Positions 1 through 9,484 of a DNA stretch of 64,000 nucleotides are shown here, piece after piece (position 1 is the first letter of the stretch; each line of letters starts with the position of its first letter). The position numbers were made by a program, and so were the translations under genes. Under the pieces are notes generated by a model. The model was not told the origin of the DNA and did not search any database. It saw nothing but the letters and a program-made list of their open reading frames with translations. Origin of the DNA: Verrucomicrobiaceae bacterium (GTDB lineage Bacteria; Verrucomicrobiota; Verrucomicrobiia; Verrucomicrobiales; Akkermansiaceae); contig JAIYDP010000384.1 of the NCBI GenBank assembly GCA_027487435.1, positions 1 to 64,000 on the forward strand. The letters run 5' to 3'.

Positions 1-74
1 GCTCCGCCGCCATGACAATTCATTTGATCTCCCTGTTTCATGAGATAAATAGGGGTTGTCGTTGCTTCCTGAAA

Positions 75-117
75 CGCCAACACCCCAACCTAGCGATAAT
101 GGGTTGGGGTGTTGGCG
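75..117 (-). terminator. Perfect 16-bp inverted repeat overlapping the 3' end of tRNA-Ser; possible terminator/processing hairpin
   Basis: CGCCAACACCCCAACC (75-90) is the exact reverse complement of GGTTGGGGTGTTGGCG (102-117). The right arm contains the encoded CCA end of the minus-strand tRNA. Confidence 0.6.
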
Positions 118-202
118 GAGAAGGTGGGATTTGAACCCACGGTGAGTTTTACCCCACGTCCGATTTCGAATCGGGTGCCTTAGACCACTCAGCCACCTCT
201 CC
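113..202 (-). tRNA. tRNA-Ser(CGA)
   Basis: Reverse complement GGAGAGGTGGCTGAGTGG...CCCGATTCGAAATCGGA...GGGTTCAAATCCCACCTTCTCCGCCA: class II tRNA with long variable arm, anticodon CGA, encoded CCA. Confidence 0.93.
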
Positions 203-256
203 TTTTGTTTGCCAAAAAACCTTCGCGCGGTCTGTGCTTGGTTGTGTTTCTCATGA

Positions 257-346
257 TGGCGGAGCGAGAGGGATTCGAACCCTCGGTACGGTCACCCGTA
301 CGCACCCTTAGCAAGGGTGTGCTTTCGACCACTCAGCCATCGCTCC
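257..346 (-). tRNA. tRNA-Ser(GCT)
   Basis: Reverse complement GGAGCGATGGCTGAGTGGTCGAAAGCACACCCTTGCTAAGGGTG...GGTTCGAATCCCTCTCGCTCCGCCA: anticodon GCT, long variable arm, encoded CCA. Confidence 0.93.
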
Positions 347-473
347 TAGTGATGCATCATTGCGGCGCGAGAAAAAAATCATATTCTGTCGATGTCGTCA
401 ATGATTTGAATGAAAAATCTCTGCATGCGTTGATGTTTTGTTGTTTTGCGGTGCATCGAGGCCATGGAGAGCT

Positions 474-646
474 TAACCAGAAATCCTACGTATAACACCG
501 ACATTCGCAGCCATCATTTGCTGCGCAAGGTATTTCAGACCTTGGGACAGCATCGTTGGATGCTGCCCACTGCGAACATGAAACGCCTTTCACAGCAAAG
601 CCAGGTAGCGTTTTTCTGGCGAGCTACTTCGGGTCTCGAGCTTAGT
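474..646 (+). repeat. MITE-like dispersed repeat, copy 1
   Basis: Shares TATAAC.CCG.CATTCGC, ATTTCAGACCTTGGG.CAGCATC..TGGATGC..CCCACTGCG..CATGAAACGCCTT and TACTTCGG.TCTCG with copy 2 at 44036-44209; central hairpin CAGCATC-gttg-GATGCTG. Confidence 0.65.
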
Positions 647-3095
647 ATTTTTGACTGAGAATGGTTTGCGGTTGCGAGAAAAGTGCTTGGCGAGAGGTTT
701 CGCTTGCGCTGTTCGTGGTGGTTTTGGCATTGCGTGGTTGACGTAGGGCGAGGGCGACTAGCACGAGAGAGATGACAGAACTGATGGGCATGACGATGGC
801 GGCAAGCAGCGGATTCATGAGGCCGATCAGCGACAGAGCGACGACGGTGAGATTGTAGATCACGGCAAAGAGGAATGCATGGCGCACGGCTTTGGCTCGC
901 TGATTGGCGATGGAAAAGAGCGAGGGCAGAAACGACAGCCCAGAGCCGAGGGTGTAGAAGTCGGACTTGGATTCGAGCAATGAGCGGTCGGTCACGGGTG
1001 TGCCAGTGACGTAGGCAGCATCGAAGGCAAGAGAATCGTTGGCACCATCGCCGAGGTAGAGGGTATTTTGTTGATCGATGGCGCGAACGGCATCGGCTTT
1101 TTGTTCAGGCAAAAGCCCGCCGCGTGCTTGGGGGAGAGGGATATTGAGGAGTTTGGCGACCTCATGGACTTTCTCAGGCTGATCGCCAGAGAGGATGTGG
1201 AGTTGCAGGTGAGACTGAGCGAGTTGTGGCAGCACTTGGGTCGCGGCGGGGCGCAGTGAGTCAGCAAAAGGGAAACGCTTGATGAGTTGATTGTCGCAGC
1301 GGAGTTCGGTGAGTCCGTCTTGTTCAGGTGATTCGTCGGCAGAGCCTTGCCAACCTGCACGACCGAGAGACCAGTGGTGGTTTTGTTCGTGAAATTCCAC
1401 GCCGAGGCCCGGATGCTCGATGACTTCCATGGGTGAAGCGGTTTCCAGGAGTTTCTGGCCACGATGGCCGAGGTGTTCCAGCAAGCTGCGGGAAATGGGA
1501 TGTAGTGAGCCTTGGGTGAGGCGGGCTAGCGCAAGGGCGGCGTTGTCGGTCAGAGAGGCAACGCGATGTTCCGCCATGAGGATGGGGCGCTCGATGGTGA
1601 GGGTGCCGGTTTTATCGAAGATGATATGTTTGACGCGGCGGATGCGTGACCAGAAGGTATTGTTGCGGAGGAAGACACCGAGTTTTGCGAGCTTGGAGGC
1701 GGCGAGTTCATCGGCCAAAGGGATGGCAACACCGAGGGCGCAGGGGCAGGAAACGACGAAAACGGAGATCATCACTTGCAGTCCGGTAACCCAGTTTTGA
1801 TGCGCGTAGTGCCAGATGAATCCAGCGATGCCAATGGTGAAAATGACCAGCAACCAGCGGCGGAGTAGCTTGTCAAGAAAGGCATGGCCACGGAGTTGCT
1901 GTTGCGGGGCGGTGAGGCGAGCGAGCAGCGAATCCGTCCATGGTTCCGATGCTCGTAGTGCTACAGGAGCGCGGCTGAGCAAGATGGCTCCTGCGGGGAG
2001 TCGTGAACCAGGAGGGAAGGCTACGGGTGCGGCTTCGCCATTGATCCATTCGAGCGAGAAGCTGGCGTTTTGCGATTGGATGACGGAAGCGACAGGTGAA
2101 GCTTGGCCGGGTTGTTGGTAGTAGAGCGCGCCATCGGTCAGGGTTTCCAAGGGGATGCGGGCGGCTGAAGTGCTGTCCGCCGATTCGTAGTCTTTCGCCA
2201 CGGGTTGCTGGCGCACCAATCGGTGGCGATTTTTTTCCACGGCGGAGCTTTGTAGCGCGCGCCCCACCAGCATCAAGAAGACAAAGGTGGCGACAAAGTC
2301 AAAATACATCAGGCCTTCCACCTTGCAGAGAAGTCCGACGATGGATCCGATGTAGGCGAGAATGAGTCCGAGGGCGATGGGCAGATCGATATGAATCACG
2401 CCGATGCGCAGCGCCGACCAGGCTTTTTTGATGAACCATGTTCCGCCGACGAGCATGGCAAAAGTGGCGGAGAGAAAGGCGATGAGGCGGAAAATTTCGG
2501 CGTAAGCGAAATCGTCTGGCATATCGAGATAGACCGGCAGGCTAAAGGCCATGGCATTGAGCATAAATGCGCCGCAGAGGCCGACGCGGATCATGATTTT
2601 TTGCTGTTCGCTGGTGCCTTTCGCTGCATCGCGGGGGACGGCTACGTAACCGAACTTGGCGATTTCTTTAAAAAACGGCGCGATGTCGCATCGGCCGGGA
2701 ACCCATTCGAGGTGGAGAAGTCCTTGGGCAGGATGTGCTGCGGCGCGGATGGCACCGGGATGTTTCGCGAAGAGGGTTTCGATCAACCAAACGCAGCCAA
2801 CGCAGGATATGCCATCGAGCGAGACATCGAGGTGCGCTTCGCCTTGGGAATGTTGTTGAGCATGGGCTTCGGCCTTGGCGACTTGCTCGGGCAGCCATGG
2901 CCAATCGTGCTCCTCGAAGGGCCGGCTTTGCACGGGCATGGTGGCAAGGCCTTGTTTGAGTTTGTAGAATTGTTCTAGGCCTTGATCCTGAATGATGTGA
3001 TGAACGTATTCGCAGCCGTTGCAGCAGAATTGTTGCTCGGCATGGCGTGGGCTGAATACGGTATTGCAGTGCAGGCAGGACTTCATTCCCGCCAT
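642..3095 (-). CDS. Heavy-metal (copper) translocating P-type ATPase, CcoI/FixI-like
   Basis: 817 aa; N-terminal Cys-rich CxxC...CCNGCEYV domain, HMA GISCVGC, SCPCALG, DKTGTLT and GDGANDS motifs. Confidence 0.9.
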   Translation of the reverse strand: MAGMKSCLHCNTVFSPRHAEQQFCCNGCEYVHHIIQDQGLEQFYKLKQGLATMPVQSRPFEEHDWPWLPEQVAKAEAHAQQHSQGEAHLDVSLDGISCVGCVWLIETLFAKHPGAIRAAAHPAQGLLHLEWVPGRCDIAPFFKEIAKFGYVAVPRDAAKGTSEQQKIMIRVGLCGAFMLNAMAFSLPVYLDMPDDFAYAEIFRLIAFLSATFAMLVGGTWFIKKAWSALRIGVIHIDLPIALGLILAYIGSIVGLLCKVEGLMYFDFVATFVFLMLVGRALQSSAVEKNRHRLVRQQPVAKDYESADSTSAARIPLETLTDGALYYQQPGQASPVASVIQSQNASFSLEWINGEAAPVAFPPGSRLPAGAILLSRAPVALRASEPWTDSLLARLTAPQQQLRGHAFLDKLLRRWLLVIFTIGIAGFIWHYAHQNWVTGLQVMISVFVVSCPCALGVAIPLADELAASKLAKLGVFLRNNTFWSRIRRVKHIIFDKTGTLTIERPILMAEHRVASLTDNAALALARLTQGSLHPISRSLLEHLGHRGQKLLETASPMEVIEHPGLGVEFHEQNHHWSLGRAGWQGSADESPEQDGLTELRCDNQLIKRFPFADSLRPAATQVLPQLAQSHLQLHILSGDQPEKVHEVAKLLNIPLPQARGGLLPEQKADAVRAIDQQNTLYLGDGANDSLAFDAAYVTGTPVTDRSLLESKSDFYTLGSGLSFLPSLFSIANQRAKAVRHAFLFAVIYNLTVVALSLIGLMNPLLAAIVMPISSVISLVLVALALRQPRNAKTTTNSASETSRQALFSQPQTILSQKY

Positions 3096-3189
3096 GGTGG
3101 AGAAATAGGGTGGGGGATGCTACGCGTATTTTGTCGATGACTCATCGTGGTTTGCGGGGAAGGCCACGATTGGCAAATTTTAGCAAATG

Positions 3190-3284
3190 AATGATCTCCA
3201 GATGCTCCATCAGGCGATGAAACATCTTGCTCATCAAAGCCTAGCTGCGATTTTTCTGTCGCGCTCCATCGGATCTCGGGCCTA
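3190..3284 (+). repeat. MITE-like dispersed repeat, copy 3 (partial/degraded)
   Basis: GATGAAACATCTTGCTCATCAAAGCCTAGCTGCGATTTTTCTG...CATCGGATCTCGGG aligns with CATGAAACGCCTTGCACATCAAAGCATGGCAGCGACTTTCTGG...CTTCGGATCTCGGG of copy 2. Confidence 0.55.
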
Positions 3285-3333
3285 AACTTCACAAGGCTTA
3301 CGTGGATCATTCGCATTGAGGGAAATCAATCGC

Positions 3334-6300
3334 TCATGAAGCATCGTAGCCAAGCCAGGGCCCCAGCCATTTTTCAGCTTCGGCGAGGGGTATGCCTTTG
3401 CGTTTTGCGTAGTCGGTTACCTGGTCTTTTTGCAGCTCGCTGATGGCGAAGTAGTGGCTATCGGGATGCGACAGATAGATGCCGCTGACGGCGGATGCGG
3501 GATGCATGGCGCAGGACTCGGTGAGGGTAACTCCGCAAGCATTTGTGGCATCTAACAGAGAAAATAGAATCGGTTTCTCTGTGTGGTCGGGCTGGGCTGG
3601 ATAGCCAGGAGCCGGGCGAATGCCGCGATAGAGTTCTTTGATTAGTTCGTTGTGATTGAATTCATGTGGGCGCTCGTAGCCCCATTCCACTCGTGCACGG
3701 TGGTGAAGCAATTCGGCGAATGCTTCAGCGAAGCGGTCAGCTACAGCCTTGACCATGATGGCAGTATACGGATCGTTCGCTTTTTCCAGCTCTAACGCAA
3801 ATTCATCGGCGCCATGGATGCCAATGACAAAGCCGCCGATGTAGTCCGTGGCGGCGCTTTCCAAGCGCCATGCCATTGTTTTATACTTGGAACAAAACTC
3901 CCAATCTTCCAAGCGTGCGGCCATAGGATTTCTCTCAATATAGTTGGTCTGGTTCCAGAAATCATCTTCATCGCGGATGATATGATCGTAAGACTCTTTT
4001 TGCCAGAAGGCTCCTTCTCTACCGAGTGCTTTATTGGCCATCAAGGCGGTATGACGTTTGATGGAATGCAGAATATCAGGAAGCGCATGATCCCCTAAAG
4101 GGCGGACAATCATGTGGACATGGTTGGGCATAACGCACCAAGCGCCTAGTTCGTAACGCTCACCTGCGAAGTGTTGAATTGCATCTGCGACTATGGCTGC
4201 AATCTCTGCTTTTTTCATCCAGTTTTCGCCAAAGCCTTTGTCTAGTGCGGTTTCAATGTGTTCTTGATAAAGTTCGCGCAGACGATCATCGCAGATGTTG
4301 ATAAGTGCTAGGTCATTTATTTCTAAGGCCTTCAATCTTTTGGCGATGAGATCTTTTTTTGCGGATTGGTAGTGAAGCAGGACAGACTGGGGAATGGAGT
4401 CGTGTAGTCGGAAAGTTACACCGTATGTACCACCTTTTTGGAACCAATGTGGTAGGTGCCCCCACTTCTCGCGATCTACCGGAGTATGTTCTTTGAAGTA
4501 GCTGGGGTGAAGTGAAGAGTTGGCATGGCGCTTGGAAAGCGCCGCCACGGGCTTGACAAAATCCGCGAGCGCGTAGTGCGGTTTGGAGGTGGTTTTGTCG
4601 ATTTGCTGACGCAAGGTGTGGAAGCGAGTGATTTCTTGTGAGCCAGTAGGATCGAAGACTTTTATGTCATCGCCGTCAGCGAGGGCGGGGAAAAATCCGT
4701 AGGTGCCGCGAGCGACAAAACGCTTTTCGGCGATGATTCGTTCGATCAGCGCGAGTGCATCAAGATAGAGTTTTTGCGCTTCATCGGCACCACCCGCGTT
4801 TTGGGTCTTGAGAGTTTTAGTGTCCGGTTGCCAAACGCCGCGAATTTCCCATGCGTGGAAGAACGGCGTCCAGTCGATGTAATTGGCCAGTTCGCGCAAG
4901 GATTGATCCGCAATGACGCGAGTGCCGAGAAACGAAGGCACGGCGGGTTGGTAATTTTCCCAATCGCAGGTGAATTTATTGGCGCGTGCTTTTTCTAACG
5001 AGACAGTTGGTTTTTTGTTAGCTCCTTTGAGATAATCGATGCGGATTTTCTCTTGTTTTTCGCGGTTGGCGGCGGCAAAAGCATCGCGTTGTTCTGCTGA
5101 GATCAGCGATGTCGTCACAGGAACGGAGCGCGATGCATCGAGCACGTGGACGACAGGACCGGAGTAGTGTTGGGCGATTTTGATGGCTGTGTGTGCTGCG
5201 GATGTCGTAGCTCCACCGATGAGCAGAGGCACGGTCATGCCAGCTTTTTCCATTTCTTTTGCAACGGTCACCATTTCATCGAGCGACGGCGTGATCAACC
5301 CGGAAAGGCCGATGACATCGGCACCGATTTCTTTGGCTTTGGCGAGGATTTTATCGCACGAAACCATGACGCCCATGTCGGTGACTTCGAAACCGTTGCA
5401 GGAAAGAACGACACCGACGATGTTCTTGCCAATGTCATGGACATCGCCCTTGACGGTGGCGATGAGAAATTTCACCACGGAACTTTCTTCGATCTCAGAG
5501 GGATCTTGCTGGGCTTGTTTGAGGAGCTTTTCTGCTTCCATGAACGGCTCCAGCCATGCGACGGATTTTTTCATTACGCGGGCGGATTTCACGACTTGAG
5601 GAAGAAACATTTTTCCTGCGCCGAAAAGATCGCCGACAACGCCCATGCCGTCCATCAGCGGACCTTCGATGACTTTCAAGGGCACTCCATACTTGACTCG
5701 CGCGGCCTCGGTGTCCTCGTCGATGAATTTATCGATGCCTTTCAGAAGGGCATATTCGAGTCGTTTTTCTACAGGATCATTGCGCCAGGAAAGATCCTCT
5801 TCCACTTTCTTACCGCTGACGTTTTTGAAGGTTTCAGCGAGATCGAGCAAACGCTCCGTGCTATCGGGGCGTCGATTGAGAATCACGTCCTCGCATTTCT
5901 CTAACAACTCCGGTTGGATTTGATCATAGACTTCGAGCATGCCGGCGTTGACGATTCCCATGTCCATGCCAGCGTTGCAGGCGTGATAGAGAAAAACACT
6001 GTGCATCGCTTCGCGGACGACGTTATTGCCGCGAAAGGAGAAGGAGATGTTAGAAACGCCACCAGAGATTTTGGCGAAGGGGAGATTTTCTTTGATCCAA
6101 CGAGTGGCGTTGATGAAATCTAGCGCGTAGTTGTTGTGTTCCTCGATGCCGGTGGCGACCGTCAAGATGTTTGGGTCGAAGATGATGTCCTCGGGCGGGA
6201 AATGGACTTCGTTGGTGAGAATGTCGTATGCCCGTTTGCAGATGCGGATTTTGTCCTCGTAGGTGGCAGCTTGGCCTTGTTCATCAAAGGCCATAACAAC

Positions 6301-6744
6301 CACGGCGGCGCCAAATTTCTTGACGATTTTCGCGCAGCGGATGAAGGGCTCTTCGCCTTCCTTGAGCGAAATGGAATTGACGATGCCTTTGCCTTGAAGG
6401 TGCTTGAGGCCTTCTTCAAGAATTTCCCACTTCGAACTATCGACCATGATCGGCACCTTGGCGATGCTTGGCTCGGCTTGGAGGAGATCGAGAAAACGAG
6501 CCATCATCGCCTTGCCCTCGATCAGTCCGTCATCGAAGCAAATGTCAATGACATTGGCGCCGTTTTCGACTTGTTGTCGTGCGACTTCGATGGCTTCTTC
6601 TAGCTTGCCGGCACGGATCAGTTTTGCGAATTGTGGTGATCCAGCAACGTTCGTGCGTTCACCAATGATGAGGAAATTTTTATCCGGAGTATGATTGTAT
6701 GGAAGCGATCCAGAGAGGCGAAGGATGCGAGGAATGGTAGGCAT
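3334..6744 (-). CDS. metH: Methionine synthase C-terminal polypeptide (pterin-binding, cobalamin-binding, reactivation domains) with embedded RAYT/Y1 transposase domain
   Basis: [26 protein letters not shown] (pterin domain), [30 protein letters not shown] (B12 domain), [18 protein letters not shown] and [13 protein letters not shown] (reactivation domain). The ORF is open through a roughly 235-codon insertion. Confidence 0.93.
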   Translation of the reverse strand: MPTIPRILRLSGSLPYNHTPDKNFLIIGERTNVAGSPQFAKLIRAGKLEEAIEVARQQVENGANVIDICFDDGLIEGKAMMARFLDLLQAEPSIAKVPIMVDSSKWEILEEGLKHLQGKGIVNSISLKEGEEPFIRCAKIVKKFGAAVVVMAFDEQGQAATYEDKIRICKRAYDILTNEVHFPPEDIIFDPNILTVATGIEEHNNYALDFINATRWIKENLPFAKISGGVSNISFSFRGNNVVREAMHSVFLYHACNAGMDMGIVNAGMLEVYDQIQPELLEKCEDVILNRRPDSTERLLDLAETFKNVSGKKVEEDLSWRNDPVEKRLEYALLKGIDKFIDEDTEAARVKYGVPLKVIEGPLMDGMGVVGDLFGAGKMFLPQVVKSARVMKKSVAWLEPFMEAEKLLKQAQQDPSEIEESSVVKFLIATVKGDVHDIGKNIVGVVLSCNGFEVTDMGVMVSCDKILAKAKEIGADVIGLSGLITPSLDEMVTVAKEMEKAGMTVPLLIGGATTSAAHTAIKIAQHYSGPVVHVLDASRSVPVTTSLISAEQRDAFAAANREKQEKIRIDYLKGANKKPTVSLEKARANKFTCDWENYQPAVPSFLGTRVIADQSLRELANYIDWTPFFHAWEIRGVWQPDTKTLKTQNAGGADEAQKLYLDALALIERIIAEKRFVARGTYGFFPALADGDDIKVFDPTGSQEITRFHTLRQQIDKTTSKPHYALADFVKPVAALSKRHANSSLHPSYFKEHTPVDREKWGHLPHWFQKGGTYGVTFRLHDSIPQSVLLHYQSAKKDLIAKRLKALEINDLALINICDDRLRELYQEHIETALDKGFGENWMKKAEIAAIVADAIQHFAGERYELGAWCVMPNHVHMIVRPLGDHALPDILHSIKRHTALMANKALGREGAFWQKESYDHIIRDEDDFWNQTNYIERNPMAARLEDWEFCSKYKTMAWRLESAATDYIGGFVIGIHGADEFALELEKANDPYTAIMVKAVADRFAEAFAELLHHRARVEWGYERPHEFNHNELIKELYRGIRPAPGYPAQPDHTEKPILFSLLDATNACGVTLTESCAMHPASAVSGIYLSHPDSHYFAISELQKDQVTDYAKRKGIPLAEAEKWLGPWLGYDAS
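3846..3875 (+). repeat. REP-like terminal inverted repeat, left (30 bp)
   Basis: CCGTGGCGGCGCTTTCCAAGCGCCATGCCA; internal hairpin GGCGCTT-TCC-AAGCGCC. Confidence 0.9.
4521..4550 (-). repeat. REP-like terminal inverted repeat, right (30 bp)
   Basis: TGGCATGGCGCTTGGAAAGCGCCGCCACGG, exact reverse complement of 3846-3875. Confidence 0.9.
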
Positions 6745-6758
6745 GGTTGAAAAGAGAT

Positions 6759-7856
6759 CTACGATGCAAGAGTGGGAACGATGCGAGGTGCAATGCCGCG
6801 CACGGCTTGAGCGATGGCTGCTACGTGCTCGGGAGTATTGCCACAGCAACCACCGGCAAAATTGAGCAAGCCTGCTTGCGCAAATTCCCCGAGCCAACGA
6901 TGCATGTCATCGGGCGACATGTCAAAGCCGGTAGGCGACAACGGATTTGGCAAGCCCGCGTTAGGATAACAAGAAATGTTGGTGGTGCAGCACTGCGAAA
7001 GTTCTAACAAAAAAGGCTTCATCAAATCGGGACCAAGCGAGCAATTCAGTCCAATGGCCAGCGGTTGAACATGAGCGACTGAGTTCCAGAGAGCCTCCGA
7101 CGTTTGTGCGGAGATCATCGTTTCGCCACCACGTCCTACGGCGGCACTGATGATGATGGGTAGGTTCACATGATCCTCATCGAACACATCCTGGATGGCA
7201 ACGAGAGCCGCTTTGGCATTGAGAGAATCGAAGATGGTTTCGACCATCAGTAGATCAGAACCGCCTGCGATGAGTGAGCGCACTTGCTGTTTGTAGGCGA
7301 CGAGAACTTGGTCAAAAGTAATGACACGGAATCCCGCATCATCGGGATCGGGCGAATTCGTCAGCGATACCGTCAACGGCCCGATGGCACCGGCGACGTA
7401 GCGCTTGATGCCGGTATCCGAGCCAATATTGTCAGCCCAGTGTCGCGCCAGACGAACCGATTGAAAATTGATTTCATGTGCGAGTTCGACGAGAAACGGG
7501 TCTTCGATGATGCTTTGAAAAAATTCGGGGTCTTTTTTCCCGCCATGCTCGCGGGGATCATCGACGAAAAACTCCGATTGCGAAATCGAGGTGGCGGAAA
7601 AATTATTTGTCTCAACGATGTCAGAGCCTGCCTCGTAGAAGCGTTTGTGGATGTCGCCTATGACATCGGGATTGGTCAGCGTAAGGATGTCACCGTTGTT
7701 GAGAATGTCCTTTTTGCTATCGGCAAAACGTTTGCCCCGAGCTTGTTCCTCGCTCAGGCCGTAGGTGCGGATGGTCGTCCCCATCGCTCCATCAAGAACC
7801 ATGATGCGCTCTTTGAGAGTGGTTTCGAGTTCTTTTCTGCAATCCTGTGGCGGCAT
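6759..7856 (-). CDS. metH: Methionine synthase N-terminal polypeptide (homocysteine S-methyltransferase domain), encoded separately
   Basis: [25 protein letters not shown] and [15 protein letters not shown] motifs; ends ..[12 protein letters not shown], directly upstream of the pterin/B12 ORF. Confidence 0.9.
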   Translation of the reverse strand: MPPQDCRKELETTLKERIMVLDGAMGTTIRTYGLSEEQARGKRFADSKKDILNNGDILTLTNPDVIGDIHKRFYEAGSDIVETNNFSATSISQSEFFVDDPREHGGKKDPEFFQSIIEDPFLVELAHEINFQSVRLARHWADNIGSDTGIKRYVAGAIGPLTVSLTNSPDPDDAGFRVITFDQVLVAYKQQVRSLIAGGSDLLMVETIFDSLNAKAALVAIQDVFDEDHVNLPIIISAAVGRGGETMISAQTSEALWNSVAHVQPLAIGLNCSLGPDLMKPFLLELSQCCTTNISCYPNAGLPNPLSPTGFDMSPDDMHRWLGEFAQAGLLNFAGGCCGNTPEHVAAIAQAVRGIAPRIVPTLAS

Positions 7857-7991
7857 GGCGCAAACAAAGCATTCGCCATAGACTTTGGCAAGTACATATC
7901 AACGCATCTCGATTTGTTGATGCGTAATATGCAGAAGCTGCAAGAAGCGCTACTTGCCAAAGTAGGAAAATCGATTACCTTGCCGCAGCCG

Positions 7992-8789
7992 ATGAGCAAA
8001 ACAACCACAACAACTCGCGTAAAAGAGGGCATGGAACCCGCGGAAAGAGACCCGGCGAAGCTCCGCAAAACGGCGTTTTATATCGTGTTGTTTGGTGTGA
8101 TCAGCGCGATCGTGGTGTTGTGGAATTATTCGATTGCTTCAGGCAAACAGAATACCAGTGATCGGCCATCGTATCACGGCAATGTGTTTTTCAACCTGAA
8201 GTTCTTGCGTCAGGATGGCAAAATTGGTGGTTTTGATGATTTGAAAGGAAAGGTTTGGATCATTCAGCCCTACAGTGCCACACAGCCGGAAACGTGTGAG
8301 CTGAGCACCGCAGCTTTGAAGCGATTGCTTGAAAAGTATCAAGACAATGATGACATCGCCTTTGTCTCCTTGGTCATCGATCCAGGACTAGCGGAAGGGG
8401 CGCTGAAGTTGGTGCAGCAAGCGGCAGATCAGCAGTCCGCGAAGTTGCCTAAGTGGTGGTTTGGCACGACCGAGCCGGCGGTATTGCACAAGTACTTGAA
8501 GGACAAATGCAGGCTCGGAACTTTGCCTCATTTTCATGAAGGAAAGTGGCTCTATGATAGCAGCTTGATCGTTGTTGATCGAGACATGAAGTTGCGTCGC
8601 GCAGTAATTCCCCAGCAAAAAGGCGGCAGGCCTTATGTTACCGGCTTTGACTTTGTGCAAGCTGCGGAATGGGATCAGAAGAACATCAAAACTGGCACGG
8701 ATTTGAGCAATCAGCAAGAAATGCAGCAGCTTCTTGAAAAAACGATCGAGCGCCTTCTCGCAGAAAAACCTATCGATGCAGCACCATGA
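7992..8789 (+). CDS. SCO1/SenC-like thioredoxin-fold membrane protein, degenerate metal site
   Basis: N-terminal TM; GKVWIIQPYSATQPETCELSTAALKRLL resembles the Sco fold but only one Cys of the CxxxC site remains. The listed ORF 7284-8789 is longer; ATG at 7992 (or 7920) is the more plausible start. Confidence 0.7.
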   Translation: MSKTTTTTRVKEGMEPAERDPAKLRKTAFYIVLFGVISAIVVLWNYSIASGKQNTSDRPSYHGNVFFNLKFLRQDGKIGGFDDLKGKVWIIQPYSATQPETCELSTAALKRLLEKYQDNDDIAFVSLVIDPGLAEGALKLVQQAADQQSAKLPKWWFGTTEPAVLHKYLKDKCRLGTLPHFHEGKWLYDSSLIVVDRDMKLRRAVIPQQKGGRPYVTGFDFVQAAEWDQKNIKTGTDLSNQQEMQQLLEKTIERLLAEKPIDAAP

Positions 8790-9484
8790 ATCATAAGACG
8801 AAAATTGTCCTAATCTATCTAGCGACGGCAGTGTTTTGTGCCGGAATCATCAAAACGGCATTTTGGGTGCGTGATGGTTTGTCTGATCGCGCCAAGCCCT
8901 ACGTGACAAATGTTGGCGCGGAAAAAGTAGCGGTTTTTTTCCCCATTTCACAAGACTTCAGCGCCAAAAATCAAAAGGGTGATGAAGTGCAACTCTCTTC
9001 GCTCAAAGGCAAGGTTTGGGTGGTATGCGAATTCTTTGCCGTTTGCCCTCAATGCGCCATGCGAAACGGAGCAGAACTTCGTCAACTCATTGAGACTTTC
9101 GGCTCAGATCCTGATTTTCAACTGGTTTGTGTTTCCATCGATCCCATGGAGGACTCGGTTGAGAAAATTGCCGAATACGCCTCCTTGTTGAATGCCGATG
9201 CAAAAAATTGGTGGTTTCTCACCAATGGCGATACGGCATCGACGCATAAATTCATGGAGAAAAGCATGAAATTTTTCACCCCTAAGCTGCGCACCGATCC
9301 GGCGGACATCGAGAGCAATGGGAAGTATCAACATGACCTTGGGTTAGCTCTTGTGAATTCGAATTACGAAGTCGTTGGGAAATGGCCATTGGCGGAGTCT
9401 CGTGATTTGAGTCCTGCCCGCTATGAGGAGGTCAAACAAAATATGTATCAACGCATTCGCCAAGAATTAGATCGCAAGCCATGA
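8786..9484 (+). CDS. SCO1/SenC family protein with CxxC site
   Basis: N-terminal TM, LSSLKGKVWVVCEFFAVCPQCAMRN, VCVSIDPMEDS, downstream His in YQHDLGLALV; start overlaps the stop of the preceding gene. Confidence 0.8.
   Translation: MNHKTKIVLIYLATAVFCAGIIKTAFWVRDGLSDRAKPYVTNVGAEKVAVFFPISQDFSAKNQKGDEVQLSSLKGKVWVVCEFFAVCPQCAMRNGAELRQLIETFGSDPDFQLVCVSIDPMEDSVEKIAEYASLLNADAKNWWFLTNGDTASTHKFMEKSMKFFTPKLRTDPADIESNGKYQHDLGLALVNSNYEVVGKWPLAESRDLSPARYEEVKQNMYQRIRQELDRKP

Larger units (their letters stand above)
3846..4550 (-). mobile_element. RAYT (REP-associated tyrosine transposase, TnpA_REP/Y1 family) unit flanked by inverted REP-like ends, inserted in frame in metH
   Basis: Encodes [71 protein letters not shown] (HUH motif NHVHM, candidate catalytic Tyr in [14 protein letters not shown]). 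Bounded by perfect 30-bp inverted repeats; 705 bp = 235 codons. Confidence 0.9.

Noticed and set aside
205-495. 96-aa ORF spanning the tRNA-Ser(GCT) gene
   Set aside because: Overlaps a tRNA; the peptide is simply translated tRNA sequence (EREGFEPSVRSPVRT).
446-658. 70-aa ORF, similar in translation to part of the ORF at 44082
   Set aside because: Similarity is explained by the MITE-like nucleotide repeat rather than a conserved small protein; the flanking peptide parts do not match.
2391-2978. 195-aa plus-strand ORF opposite the P-type ATPase
   Set aside because: Antisense shadow of a gene with clear family motifs; no recognisable protein features of its own.
3846-4550. Simple gene-disrupting transposon or assembly chimera in metH
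   Set aside because: The insert is exactly 235 codons, has perfect matched ends, and leaves the frame open with intact MetH motifs on both sides; a random chimera is unlikely, though reads should be checked.
5146-5904. 252-aa plus-strand ORF opposite metH
   Set aside because: Antisense shadow ORF; composition mirrors the metH codons.
7284-7991. N-terminal extension of the Sco-like ORF
   Set aside because: The extension lies antisense to metH and has no protein-like features; ATG at 7992 (or 7920) directly precedes the TM segment.
7857-7991. Cobalamin riboswitch upstream of metH
   Set aside because: Too little space between the divergent genes and no recognisable B12-box-like sequence.
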